A DNA stretch of 64,000 nt from Nitrospiraceae bacterium. Lineage in GTDB: Bacteria; Nitrospirota; Nitrospiria; Nitrospirales; UBA2166. Location: contig PBSN01000008.1 in assembly GCA_002726235.1 (NCBI GenBank), forward strand, positions 448,635-512,634. The letters run 5' to 3'. Shown here piece by piece: positions 8,797-17,410 of the stretch; position 1 is the stretch's first letter, and each line of letters opens with the position of its first letter. Position numbers and translations under genes: made by a program. The notes under the pieces are model-generated. The model was not told the DNA's origin and ran no database searches. It saw nothing but the letters and a program-made list of their open reading frames with translations.

Positions 8797-9552
8797 CTAC
8801 AATACCGACATATTGTTGATCGCGTCGAGACGCATAATGCCCGGCAATACATCGTCCTCCGCTCGATCCCGATCAGGCACACAATCAATCTCTATCCATG
8901 GCAAACCACCAATTTCCTCATATCCAACGTCAGCATGCTTGAAAAACATCTCGAGCGCGTCCTCATACTCAAGATCAAGATTCCCACTCGCGATATACGG
9001 ACATAGAGCATCATCAATATACTCCGTATTTGAAGCGGCAACTTTAAGAAACCCAACACCTTCTCCATGGGGAATTGCTCCTACGGGCGGAGTTTTTGTC
9101 AAGCTAACAACTAGGCCATCACGCACCATAACCATCATCTCTTCATCGTGTTGCTTCACGTATTGATCCACAAGAAGCGCATTTGGATGCGCTGATTCTA
9201 ACAAACGACTCAGGAACACTTTGGGAAACAAAATATCGGCATCCATGACCAGAACATCATCATCAAACTCTGTTCGAGCCATCCACAGCGAATAAATGCT
9301 TCCACGGCAAAACTCCTCGTTGATAATCCATCGGATCGACATCGAGGAGTCGACAGCCGTGGTCTCTTTCATAATTTGCTCTTTGCGATAGCCCACTACG
9401 ATCGAGACATTGGAAATCCCTACACTTTGAAGACTATCCAAATACCATGCAATGAGCGAACGACCAGCAAACGGCATAAGACATTTCGGTATGGAGTCAG
9501 TCACGGGAGCCATCCGTCGTCCAAGGCCAGCTGCGAGAATAATCGCTCTCAT
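8797..9552 (-). CDS. Sugar-phosphate/alkylphosphonate nucleotidyltransferase (LicC/PntC-like)
   Basis: NTP-transferase fold enzyme, 251 residues, opening with the nucleotide-binding motif LAAGLGRRM and the SIPKCL lysine region. VMDADILF supplies the metal-binding aspartates and WIEIDCVPD resembles the C-terminal motif of phosphocholine cytidylyltransferases (LicC). In that family the close relative PntC makes CMP-2-aminoethylphosphonate, which fits the adjacent transaminase. Its start overlaps the transaminase stop by 4 bp (ATGA), so translation is coupled. I infer that it activates aminoethylphosphonate or a related amino-alcohol phosphate for transfer by the CDP-alcohol transferase. Substrate specificity cannot be read from sequence alone, and a plain phosphocholine or sugar substrate remains possible. 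Confidence 0.8.
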   Translation of the reverse strand: MRAIILAAGLGRRMAPVTDSIPKCLMPFAGRSLIAWYLDSLQSVGISNVSIVVGYRKEQIMKETTAVDSSMSIRWIINEEFCRGSIYSLWMARTEFDDDVLVMDADILFPKVFLSRLLESAHPNALLVDQYVKQHDEEMMVMVRDGLVVSLTKTPPVGAIPHGEGVGFLKVAASNTEYIDDALCPYIASGNLDLEYEDALEMFFKHADVGYEEIGGLPWIEIDCVPDRDRAEDDVLPGIMRLDAINNMSVL

Positions 9553-10628
9553 CTTCCCACAACAGCCTGCTCACACACCTGCTCCAATGCGCTAATAAAG
9601 CCATCGAAGTCAGCTTGTGTCAACGCCCCCATATTTGCAACACGGAAAATGTTGGAATATAACGCTCCCTGTCCCGCATAAATTACAAACCCACGGACTT
9701 TGAGTTGATCATGAAGTTCAACATAGGTGAGAAAAGGTGGAACTCGAACTGCCGTGATAGTGTTTGAGGCATAATCTTCGGAAACAATGCATTGCAGATC
9801 GAGATCACGAAAACTCCGCCGAAGAAAACGTGATGCCCTATGATATCGATCGATTCGACGATCAACCCCTTCGTCCAAGAGTTCCGCTAAGGCTTCGTGA
9901 AAAGCATAATGGAGTTGAACCGATGGGGTAAACGGAACCCCAGGATCGTGACAATAGGAAGGAAGGTGAAGGGACACCGACCGCTTTGGATAAGTCCGCA
10001 TGGTATCTATAAGGGAATCTCTCACCAATAGGAAAGAGACCCCAGGAAAACCTTGAATACACTTTCCCGCCGTCCCGGCAAGGATATCAATATGACTTGC
10101 GGCAAGGTCAATATTCTCTCCACCAATTGAGCTCACCCCATCAACGAGAAAAATTTTTCCATAGCGGTGAGCCAGCTCGCCAATCTCTTTTACCGGATTC
10201 CGCAATCCAGTCGTAGTTTCGTGGTGCACCACCGCAACAACCTGAATCAATGGGTCAGCATTGAGTGATGACTCTATTTGAGCAAGCGGCGGCGGTTGAG
10301 TCCAATCAAGATTTAATTCTATCTTTCCAAGTCGATACGCTTGAGCAATTTCAGCAATTCGATCGCCATAGACTCCGTTCTTGATCACAAGAAGCTTCTT
10401 TCCCGGTTGGACAATAGATGTGATCGCGGCTTCAACTGCCGCGGTCCCAGAGCACGAAATGACAATCGCACGATAGTCTTGAGATCGTGCAAACGCCTGA
10501 ATGAGCTTCAATTTAATGTCGTATAAAAGAGAATAAAACTCTTCTTCACGATGACAAATATCGTCACGTAGCAACGCTTGCCGCACACGTTCAGACACAT
10601 TGACAGGTCCAGGATTAAGAAGAATCAC
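9549..10628 (-). CDS. 2-aminoethylphosphonate-pyruvate transaminase-like aminotransferase
   Basis: PLP-dependent class V (fold type I) aminotransferase of 359 residues. The N-terminal LLNPGPVNVSERVR and HREEEF motifs are those of the PhnW/AEP transaminase group. Asp163 in LVDGVSS would bind the PLP ring nitrogen, and Lys189 in GTAGKCIQG is the likely Schiff-base lysine. PhnW interconverts phosphonoacetaldehyde and 2-aminoethylphosphonate. Next to a decarboxylase that makes an aldehyde of this kind, the biosynthetic direction is more likely than catabolism. No phnX phosphonatase is present. The gene overlaps both neighbours by 4 bp. A taurine-forming role on sulfoacetaldehyde is the main alternative. 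Confidence 0.83.
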   Translation of the reverse strand: MILLNPGPVNVSERVRQALLRDDICHREEEFYSLLYDIKLKLIQAFARSQDYRAIVISCSGTAAVEAAITSIVQPGKKLLVIKNGVYGDRIAEIAQAYRLGKIELNLDWTQPPPLAQIESSLNADPLIQVVAVVHHETTTGLRNPVKEIGELAHRYGKIFLVDGVSSIGGENIDLAASHIDILAGTAGKCIQGFPGVSFLLVRDSLIDTMRTYPKRSVSLHLPSYCHDPGVPFTPSVQLHYAFHEALAELLDEGVDRRIDRYHRASRFLRRSFRDLDLQCIVSEDYASNTITAVRVPPFLTYVELHDQLKVRGFVIYAGQGALYSNIFRVANMGALTQADFDGFISALEQVCEQAVVGR

Positions 10629-11191
10629 TCTGGCATTCCGTTAGCAGCCTTCATAAAACGTTTGGTCATAACATCGGGCGCTACATCAACACGCAAAACA
10701 TCATCGACCTGCCTCGAGACCTTCACCAATAAAAACCCTGGTCCGTGAGCACTCAACATTCGCTCAAGAGTGTGAGGAAGAAGATGTTCTTCCACTACTC
10801 GATTTACAACAGCATATCCACACGACCGCGCAACAGCGTCAAGCGACACACTATGTGAAAGAGTCGCTTGATCTCCGGTACTTCCATAGACCTCGTTGTC
10901 AAACACAACGTGCAGAAGATTCTTTGGTTGATGCGCTGCAATGGTGGCGAGCGTCCCCATATTCATAAGGACATTGCCGTCACCATCCATAACCACAACG
11001 GTTCGGGTAGGTTTCGCAAGAGCAATACCAACACCGATGGCAGAAGCAAGGCCCATCGACCCGATCATATAAAAACGCTCGGACCGATCGTGAAAAGAAA
11101 ACGCCTCCCGCGAAGGAAATCCGTTACAAACAATTACTAGCTCGTCCGTGAGCTTACTTAGAACGACATGAATCGCTTCCGCACGTGTCAT
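10625..11191 (-). CDS. Phosphonopyruvate/sulfopyruvate decarboxylase, beta (ThDP-binding) subunit
   Basis: A 188-residue thiamine-diphosphate-binding half-enzyme. The ThDP motif runs from Gly70-Asp-Gly72 (MDGDGN) to Asn99 (DNEVYGSTG), with normal spacing. The FYMIGSMGLAS segment is typical of phosphonopyruvate and sulfopyruvate decarboxylases. It pairs with the alpha subunit encoded just upstream, overlapping by 4 bp (ATGA). Phosphonopyruvate decarboxylase is usually one chain and sulfopyruvate decarboxylase (ComDE) two, so the split layout is ambiguous. The aminoethylphosphonate-type transaminase, nucleotidyltransferase and CDP-alcohol transferase downstream favour phosphonopyruvate to phosphonoacetaldehyde. 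Confidence 0.82.
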   Translation of the reverse strand: MTRAEAIHVVLSKLTDELVIVCNGFPSREAFSFHDRSERFYMIGSMGLASAIGVGIALAKPTRTVVVMDGDGNVLMNMGTLATIAAHQPKNLLHVVFDNEVYGSTGDQATLSHSVSLDAVARSCGYAVVNRVVEEHLLPHTLERMLSAHGPGFLLVKVSRQVDDVLRVDVAPDVMTKRFMKAANGMPE

Positions 11192-11670
11192 TCCACCACG
11201 CCTTGCGTCAACATCAACGCCACAGGAGTTCGCCGAGAGTTCATGTGGTCACGCGCCCACTCAATATCAATCTGAAGTGAATCAATTGCAATCAGCCTGG
11301 AGGGAATAGACACGGTTTCAAGAATGCGTGTACAAACCTCACCCATGACAAGATGCTCGGGAGCATCGATTCCTTGATATCCACGCCAAGAGATCAGCAG
11401 GAGACACGGCATGGAATAAATTAAATTGAGAGACGTCAACACGTTGAGACAATTTCCCAAGCCCGAGTTCTGCATTAACACGACAGGTTGCTTGCCGCCA
11501 AGAAACGCACCTGCGGCCATTCCAACAGCTTCATCTTCTCGAACCGATGAAACATATCGTCCTTGAGCAGTCAACACAGCAATGAGACCGGCGAGTGCAG
11601 TGTCTGGCACACCGGTATAGAAATTGAATCCAGAATCGACAAGCATTTGGACAACATCAGTTGAAGTCAT
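11188..11670 (-). CDS. Phosphonopyruvate/sulfopyruvate decarboxylase, alpha (PYR-domain) subunit
   Basis: A 160-residue PYR-domain half of a ThDP decarboxylase. SGFNFYTGVPDTALAGL near the N-terminus, the REDEAVGMAAGA motif holding the glutamate that activates ThDP, and MQNSGLGNCLN are all typical of the ComD/Ppd group. It is the first gene of the minus-strand cluster and overlaps the beta-subunit gene by 4 bp, so the two should form a hetero-oligomer. The divergent sugar dehydrogenase starts 150 bp away, and the shared intergenic region presumably carries the promoter. PEP phosphomutase, which would supply phosphonopyruvate, is not next to it. Confidence 0.82.
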   Translation of the reverse strand: MTSTDVVQMLVDSGFNFYTGVPDTALAGLIAVLTAQGRYVSSVREDEAVGMAAGAFLGGKQPVVLMQNSGLGNCLNVLTSLNLIYSMPCLLLISWRGYQGIDAPEHLVMGEVCTRILETVSIPSRLIAIDSLQIDIEWARDHMNSRRTPVALMLTQGVVE

Positions 11671-11731
11671 AATTTAACCATAGCATGCTTCTAGCAATGG
11701 ATTATCTAAACCGCAAAACATGGATAAAATT

Positions 11732-11753
11732 GCGGGACAATATATCATCCCGC
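11732..11753. promoter_or_regulatory. Inverted repeat in divergent intergenic region
   Basis: GCGGGA at 11732-11737 and TCCCGC at 11748-11753 form a 6-bp dyad around an AT-rich centre. It lies between the divergent starts of the decarboxylase operon (11670) and the sugar dehydrogenase (11823), which is where an operator or overlapping promoter would be expected. No clear -10/-35 pair was identified. Confidence 0.3.
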
Positions 11754-11822
11754 CCTGTATACCGGCTAGGTTTGATAAGATGTGGATATACAGACATCTT
11801 GCCCGCATAATGGAGTAACTTG

Positions 11823-13184
11823 ATGACAAAAGCTAAAATATCATTCGTCACGTCCCTGCTTCTCCTCATCCTATGCCTTGCCTGGCTACACATAGTCATG
11901 GCTGAAAATCTGCCATTAATTACGCTAGAACCTATCGCCACTGGCCTTACCAATCCTCTCGGAATCGTTGATGCCGGAGATTCTTCTGGCAGACTATTTG
12001 TTGTATTGCAAGCTGGGCAAATTATCATTGTGAACAGCACGACAACTTTGAACACACCGTTCCTTGACATTCGTGAGCGCGTACGTAGTGGCGGTGAACT
12101 GGGTTTGCTTGGATTGGCTTTTCACCCGCAATACAGGTCAAACGGATTTTTCTACATCAACTACACCAATCGTCAAGGACAAACTGTCATCTCTCGTTTC
12201 CAAGTTTCAACAGCCACAAATACTGCTGATGCCGAATCAGAACTCATCATACTTACCATCGATCAACCTTTTTCCAATCATAACGGCGGACAGATCCAGT
12301 TTGGACCCGATGGACTCCTGTATATCGGCACCGGGGATGGCGGAGCGGGAGGCGACCCGCAGAATCGTGCACAAAACCTCGGTGACCTTTTAGGAAAAAT
12401 GCTTCGTATCAACGTAAACGAGGATGATTTCCCCACCGATCAAGACCGCAACTACGCGATCCCACCGAATAACCCCTTCATCAATAACCTAGCGGCTCGT
12501 AATGAAATATGGGCCTATGGCCTTCGGAATCCATGGAGATTTAGTTTTGACCGCCTGACCGGTGCGCTTTTCATTGGAGATGTCGGCCAAGGAACATGGG
12601 AAGAGATCAGCCGACAGCCCCCAACAAGTTCTGGCGGCGAAAACTACGGATGGCGTTTGATGGAGGGCACCCACTGCTTCGAGCCGGAAGAGAACTGTCC
12701 AACGGACAACCTAACTCTCCCTATCATTGAATACCCCCAGAACTTTGGAGACGAATTTATTGGTTGTGCTGTCATCGGTGGGTATCAGTATCGTAGCACA
12801 GCCATTCCTCAACTTTTTGGAATGTATATCTACGCTGACTTCTGCTCTGGAAAGATCTGGGGATCGCGTGAATCAAATGGTCAATGGGAAAGTGCTGTCT
12901 TACTGGATTCAAATCGATCGATTACGAGTTTTGGTGAGGATATGAACGGGTCGCTCTATGTCAGCGATGCGGCAACCGGATCAATCTTACGCATCGCTGG
13001 TCCCAATGTTGGCGGATGCATTGCCTTTAACCGTGAACCCCTGGCTAATCAGAAGGTCAATCTAAAACAACTAGAAGAGACCAAGCAAAAAACACGAACA
13101 GATACGGATGGCTGTTTTACCTTCGGCCACGTTGTTCCAGGCAAAAAGTTTGAGATCATTATCAAGGGGCCGATGGCTCCGTGA
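11823..13184 (+). CDS. PQQ-type soluble aldose sugar dehydrogenase (GSDH-like), secreted
   Basis: Exported beta-propeller protein of the glucose/sorbosone dehydrogenase family, which oxidises aldoses using PQQ. After a signal peptide (roughly residues 1-28, ending near VMAEN) come the family motifs GLLGLAFHP, the NHNGGQIQFGPDG stretch with the catalytic-type histidine, GTGDGGAGGDPQ and GLRNPWRFSFD. The C-terminal 70 residues look like a small carboxypeptidase-regulatory or SdrD-type beta domain (TDTDGCFTFGHVVPG). ATG 11823 is chosen because GGAG lies 7 bp upstream; a TTG directly precedes it. The gene is divergent from the phosphonate-type cluster and appears to be a single transcription unit. 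PQQ synthesis genes are not in the window. Confidence 0.85.
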   Translation: MTKAKISFVTSLLLLILCLAWLHIVMAENLPLITLEPIATGLTNPLGIVDAGDSSGRLFVVLQAGQIIIVNSTTTLNTPFLDIRERVRSGGELGLLGLAFHPQYRSNGFFYINYTNRQGQTVISRFQVSTATNTADAESELIILTIDQPFSNHNGGQIQFGPDGLLYIGTGDGGAGGDPQNRAQNLGDLLGKMLRINVNEDDFPTDQDRNYAIPPNNPFINNLAARNEIWAYGLRNPWRFSFDRLTGALFIGDVGQGTWEEISRQPPTSSGGENYGWRLMEGTHCFEPEENCPTDNLTLPIIEYPQNFGDEFIGCAVIGGYQYRSTAIPQLFGMYIYADFCSGKIWGSRESNGQWESAVLLDSNRSITSFGEDMNGSLYVSDAATGSILRIAGPNVGGCIAFNREPLANQKVNLKQLEETKQKTRTDTDGCFTFGHVVPGKKFEIIIKGPMAP

Positions 13185-13243
13185 AACAGTGACTTGCATC
13201 GCATAATGTTTTCCTGTCCCTGGTAAACTTTCTCAAGATCCCG

Positions 13244-14002
13244 CTAAATGTACCCCTGCAGGCGATACACAATCACCCCAACCAGCTCATGAATCATCCA
13301 TGTGACTCTACTTAATGCACCGGCAGAAGGAAGAAAATCGAATATGCTAATAGTGTCTGACGTCCGAAAGTCTACCGGATAGACCTCTGGAAATAGCCCT
13401 TGTTTGTTGAAGGCTGCTTCTGCCCTCCACACATGGAACGCCGATGTGATCAGAAGGATTTTTTTATACCCCCCTTCGCGAACAAGTCCAGCAGTATTGA
13501 CGGCATTTTCATGTGTATTTCTGGAAGTTGGATCAATGATGATCTGGCTGGGGGAAAGACCAGACTCGATGGCAAATTCCTTAAGAAGCACGGCTTCACT
13601 TTTACTTTGATCTAACAGACTTCCACTGCCTCCCGTAATGAGGAGTTTATCTGCAATCCCACGTCTCACCACAAAAATACCAGCTAAAATTCGATCGACT
13701 CCCTCGCCAAATTCAAGATTTTCTTTCTCGCTTAGCTCGATATCGAGCATTCCGGTCAAGACCACGGCAACATCATACTTCTGCGCAAGAATGTCCGAAG
13801 GTGGGCGTGCACTCTCAAGCCATCCCAGTAGCGAATCGGATGTGATCGGCATACACAGCATGTATAGACTAACAATCATCGCCCCAAATATTGCTCGAGC
13901 ATGCTTGCGATGATAAAATAAGAAAGTAGCGATCATGACGAGGAAGAACAAAGTTAATGGAAAAATTAAATACTGCAGTGTCTTGGACAAGACAAAGAAC
14001 AT
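13244..14002 (-). CDS. YdcF/ElyC-family DUF218 membrane protein
   Basis: A 252-residue protein with two hydrophobic N-terminal segments (residues about 10-30 and 36-54) followed by a DUF218 domain. Domain motifs seen are DVAVVLTGM, ADKLLITGGSGS, DPTSRNTHENA and ILLITSAFHVWRA. ElyC-type members affect peptidoglycan and lipid-carrier metabolism in the envelope, but the biochemical activity of the family is poorly defined. The gene stands alone, convergent with the sugar dehydrogenase and divergent from yqgE. Confidence 0.85.
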   Translation of the reverse strand: MFFVLSKTLQYLIFPLTLFFLVMIATFLFYHRKHARAIFGAMIVSLYMLCMPITSDSLLGWLESARPPSDILAQKYDVAVVLTGMLDIELSEKENLEFGEGVDRILAGIFVVRRGIADKLLITGGSGSLLDQSKSEAVLLKEFAIESGLSPSQIIIDPTSRNTHENAVNTAGLVREGGYKKILLITSAFHVWRAEAAFNKQGLFPEVYPVDFRTSDTISIFDFLPSAGALSRVTWMIHELVGVIVYRLQGYI

Positions 14003-14141
14003 GATGTTTCCTTACTTATCCTGTGATTAACTAGAAAGCAATGGCACGCGAAGTTCTGCGTCTTGCCTCAAGCAAAAATTCCTTTTAGCACATCCAAAAG
14101 CCTGGAATTCCTGGAATGCATCGGCAACCACTGAAACCGAT

Positions 14142-14705
14142 ATGTCAAAGCCATTAAAAAGGGGAATGTTTCTCATCGCTGACCCAAAGCTTCGCGATCC
14201 CAATTTCAGTCAAACAGTCATACTGCTATGTGAGCACGATGATCAAGGCTCCCTCGGAGTCGTAGTCAACCGACCAACAACGCTCAGGCTTTCCGAGGCC
14301 ATCCAAAATGTCAGCGATAGTCATTCAATAACTGATGTCCTCTATTCTGGCGGACCAGTTCAACCGGACCACATCATGACACTATACCGTGCTGAAAAAA
14401 AACAGGTTCCAGAATCTGAGCACATAGCAACCGGCATGTACCTTGGAGGCTCTTTAGCCGTTCTCGAAGACATGATTGCCTCGTTGGCATCAACAAATTC
14501 TATTCGCGCCTACGTGGGATATGCCGGCTGGAGTTCAAACCAGTTGGAGTCTGAATTAGGCGAGGATTCGTGGAAGCTAGTTCCCGCAGATCAGAAATTC
14601 GTCTTCGACATGGAACCCGCACGGGTCTGGTCTACACTTCTTGCGTCGTTGGGAGAGGAGTACTCGATTTATGAGAGTATGCCTCCAGACCCAACAATGA
14701 ACTAA
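14142..14705 (+). CDS. YqgE/AlgH family protein (DUF179)
   Basis: A 187-residue cytoplasmic protein beginning with the family pattern KRGMFLIADPKLRDPNF, then GSLGVVVNRPT, LYSGGPVQPDHI and YVGYAGWSSNQLESEL. These are all hallmarks of the UPF0301/YqgE group. The function is not established; the alternative name AlgH comes from an effect on alginate expression in Pseudomonas. Its last 4 bases overlap the convergent oxidoreductase gene on the other strand. No relatives such as ruvX sit beside it, unlike in many proteobacteria. Confidence 0.92.
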   Translation: MSKPLKRGMFLIADPKLRDPNFSQTVILLCEHDDQGSLGVVVNRPTTLRLSEAIQNVSDSHSITDVLYSGGPVQPDHIMTLYRAEKKQVPESEHIATGMYLGGSLAVLEDMIASLASTNSIRAYVGYAGWSSNQLESELGEDSWKLVPADQKFVFDMEPARVWSTLLASLGEEYSIYESMPPDPTMN

Positions 14706-15850
14706 CCCCAAATCCCTTTCTTTTTTATTTCATAGGGCCAAGCCGCGCATGTTGCCCCACTCTTTTGCGTCTGGACACATTCATAGCAATCCGGAATACA
14801 GTGGAACAGATCAGCTGCCCGTCCTTCCTCAGACTTTTGTACCCAATCGGGATCTGCAAACATCCCTCGCGAGATAACGATCACATCCGCAACACCACGA
14901 GTAATCACAGTCTCACCCAACGCTGGATCATAAATCCTCCCGCAGGCAAATACCGGGGTCCCGCGAATACCACGACTAAACTCCTTGATCATGGCAACTT
15001 GATAGGTCTCTATTTGCAATGTCTGTCTGACAGCCGGGTCATTCCATGATTCAATCGTCCCCCCTTGGGGAATGAAATAATCAACTCCTTCCTTCTGCAA
15101 ACGCTGCGCAAATTGGCCAGCTTCAGGAAAGTCCCATCCGTCTGGAACCCACTCCTTCACAAGATACTGATACCCCACGAGAAAGTCCGGACCAACAGCT
15201 TTGCGAACGGCATCATAGACTTCAAGAGGAAATTTCATGCGATTGTCAAAACTCCCCCCATAAGCATCTTCCCGTTTGTTAATCCGAGGTGAAAGGAACT
15301 GACTCAACAGATACCCTGTCGCACCATGTAATTCCACACCATCGAAACCCGCTTCTCTCACCAACGCAGCCGCATCAGCAAAAGCTTGAATGGTCTCCTG
15401 AATCTCCTCCAGCGTCATTTCTTGTGGGGTAGCCTCCATATCTCCGAATAACGGAAACGGCGTGGCTGAGGGAGCTAAACGTCTTGCTTTCTTGTACTGT
15501 TCCCATGGTCCAGCATAACGTCCAGCATGGTAAATCTGTGCAACCCCAACCGGCCCATGTTTTTTGATACACTCCGCAAGTTGAGTGAGTCCTGGCAAAC
15601 ATTTTCGGTCTGATAAGACCACCATGTTAGAAAACTGTGCACCAGCAACATTGACCGCCATATGCTCTGTAATCACCATGGCAGGTCTCCCCTTTGCCCG
15701 TCGCTCATAATGCGCCAACATTCGATCAGAGACCGTCCCATCTGCATTGGCATATCCAACGAACATTGGACCGCAGATCAATCGGTTCCGAAGTTTCAGT
15801 CTTCCAACTTCTAACGGACGGAAAATGAGCTTATACGGAGAACGTAGCAT
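14702..15850 (-). CDS. NADH:flavin oxidoreductase (old yellow enzyme family) with C-terminal cysteines
   Basis: A 382-residue FMN-binding TIM barrel. Motifs include KLRNRLICGPM, the HAGRYAGP active-site region, FDGVELHGATGYLLSQFLSPR and NKREDAYGGSFDNR, then SRGMFADPDW near the end of the barrel. Four cysteines follow in the last 35 residues (CIPDCYEC and, nine residues on, Cys), recalling the iron-sulfur ligands of 2,4-dienoyl-CoA reductases. The C-terminal flavodoxin/NAD domain of that group is missing, so this may be a barrel-plus-cluster enzyme that receives electrons from a separate partner. The substrate is unknown. It stands alone on the minus strand. Confidence 0.85.
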   Translation of the reverse strand: MLRSPYKLIFRPLEVGRLKLRNRLICGPMFVGYANADGTVSDRMLAHYERRAKGRPAMVITEHMAVNVAGAQFSNMVVLSDRKCLPGLTQLAECIKKHGPVGVAQIYHAGRYAGPWEQYKKARRLAPSATPFPLFGDMEATPQEMTLEEIQETIQAFADAAALVREAGFDGVELHGATGYLLSQFLSPRINKREDAYGGSFDNRMKFPLEVYDAVRKAVGPDFLVGYQYLVKEWVPDGWDFPEAGQFAQRLQKEGVDYFIPQGGTIESWNDPAVRQTLQIETYQVAMIKEFSRGIRGTPVFACGRIYDPALGETVITRGVADVIVISRGMFADPDWVQKSEEGRAADLFHCIPDCYECVQTQKSGATCAAWPYEIKKKGIWG

Positions 15851-16383
15851 AGCTATTACCCTTCATACGTATTGCACGCAAATCCTCTCCTCTTCGCAAC
15901 TCATGATTGCTGCGTGGTTTACTGCAACACATACAACTCCACCACACTCAATCATTAGATGCCGACATCGCATGTAAAGCAAGTCGTTGCTGTATCGTAT
16001 CAAGTCCTGCCCGACTCCCTCTCAGCATATTAGAGTTAAAATAGTAACGCGTCAAAGAGCAAACTATCAAAATGCGATACCCTTGGCAGCTAAACACAGT
16101 TCCCGTAAAGCACGCCCAGAAAGTCGAGATGACGATGTCGCAATATTAGATTGCTCGTTTTCAACCGCAAACGTGACACACAGCACATGACTGCAAGAGA
16201 TTGTGAAAGAGTTGTAAAAGAATCCGGGGTCAAAACATTAGCCCTTTCACACTTCTATCCAGTGTGCGAATATTATGATGTGAGAAGTCAGCGACGAAAG
16301 TGTTCAGAGGAGAGATTGTCGTCGGGCAAGATCAAATGGGCATGAGCGTTTAAGTGTTCACCCTGCCACTATATGCAAACACG
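15851..16383. other. Intergenic stretch without a recognisable gene
   Basis: No supported gene is seen in these 530 bases. It holds the upstream regions of the oxidoreductase (minus) and of the secreted protein (plus). An 8-bp dyad, TGTGAAAG at 16202-16209 and CTTTCACA at 16244-16251, is the only notable structure; its arms are 34 bases apart and its meaning is unclear. Confidence 0.4.
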
Positions 16384-17025
16384 ATGCGTACGGCAAGCCG
16401 AGCTAGCATGATATACGTTGGCTGGATGTTGAGTACGTTTTTTTCACTTTCCTCCGCAGCCCTAGCGGAGCCACCTGAAATAAAGATTTCTGTGGACAGC
16501 AGATCCATTAATCAGATGCTCTCGCATCTTCAAGGCTCGATCTTCACCAACACGTGGGATGCAATACCATTACGACCTACCCTTTCACTTCAAGTGAACA
16601 CCGCTAAAGTCATCACAATGCACCACACAAGTGGAACGATTGACCTTCACCTTAAAGGCAAAGTCCAACTTCACTACGCGATCCTAGAAGCTGAGCAACA
16701 CGCATCGTTTGGATTTACAGCACAGCTACAAACACGACCCGTGAGCACTGAAACTGCAATCATTTTGCAAGTCCTAAAAGTCAACACCACGCTCGACGAC
16801 CCACCTATTTCTGACGAGATAGAACTTTTCCCCATTCAAGATCTCATACGCGCGACTCTCCTACCAGAAACTATACCGCTTCTGGATATGCAGAACCTCC
16901 AAAAAATAGGCATACCACTCCCCGGAAAGCCACCAGTCACGGTTCATCCCACGACTCCCCGCATCCGCGTCGGCAAAGATCGGTTGATTCTATTTATAAC
17001 CCTCCAAATCGAATCGTCTCCATAG
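16384..17025 (+). CDS. Predicted secreted protein of unknown function
   Basis: I do not recognise this family. From ATG 16384 the protein is 213 residues long with a signal peptide (hydrophobic stretch about residues 10-25, likely cleavage after SSAALA). The mature part is beta-rich with alternating hydrophobics (LHLKGKVQLHYAI, HASFGFTAQLQT). Its repeating strand pattern recalls elongated lipid-binding or SMP/BPI-like beta proteins, but that is only an impression. A GTG at 16354 gives a slightly longer alternative. Its 3' end overlaps the convergent fxsA-like gene by about 32 bp. It most likely acts in the periplasm. Confidence 0.6.
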   Translation: MRTASRASMIYVGWMLSTFFSLSSAALAEPPEIKISVDSRSINQMLSHLQGSIFTNTWDAIPLRPTLSLQVNTAKVITMHHTSGTIDLHLKGKVQLHYAILEAEQHASFGFTAQLQTRPVSTETAIILQVLKVNTTLDDPPISDEIELFPIQDLIRATLLPETIPLLDMQNLQKIGIPLPGKPPVTVHPTTPRIRVGKDRLILFITLQIESSP

Positions 17026-17410
17026 TTCTTGTACGCATGTATTGATTAAATCTGTATCGTAACCAGCGTTTTAACACGTGGCGCGTTGGTGGAATTAGAA
17101 CCAAGAGTCCAAATGCATCGGTAAGAAAACCCGGGGTCAACAACAACACACCGGCAACACAAATCAAAACTGAATTGACCAGTTCTTCCGCCGGCATCTG
17201 ACCAACCATGATCTGCTGCTGCATACGACGCAACGTGCGTAGTCCCTCAAGTCTTGTGAGAAAAGCACCGGCCACCGCGGTAAACACAACAAAGAGAACG
17301 GTAGGAAGAGCTCCCAAGACAGCCCCCACCTCGATAATCACGTAGAGCTCAAGCAAGGGAAGAATGATGAAAAGAGCCAGAAGCTTTGAAAACACGATGC
17401 AGATCCTCAC
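16994..17410 (-). CDS. fxsA: FxsA family membrane protein
   Basis: A small inner-membrane protein of 138 residues with three to four hydrophobic segments. FIILPLLELYVIIEVG, GAFLTRLEGLRTL and LLLTPGFLTDAFGLLVLIPPTR are the conserved FxsA features. In E. coli FxsA relieves F-plasmid exclusion of phage T7; its normal role is unclear. Its stop lies inside the end of the convergent secreted-protein gene. It is divergent from the small gene preceding glgC. Confidence 0.9.
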   Translation of the reverse strand: MRICIVFSKLLALFIILPLLELYVIIEVGAVLGALPTVLFVVFTAVAGAFLTRLEGLRTLRRMQQQIMVGQMPAEELVNSVLICVAGVLLLTPGFLTDAFGLLVLIPPTRHVLKRWLRYRFNQYMRTRTMETIRFGGL

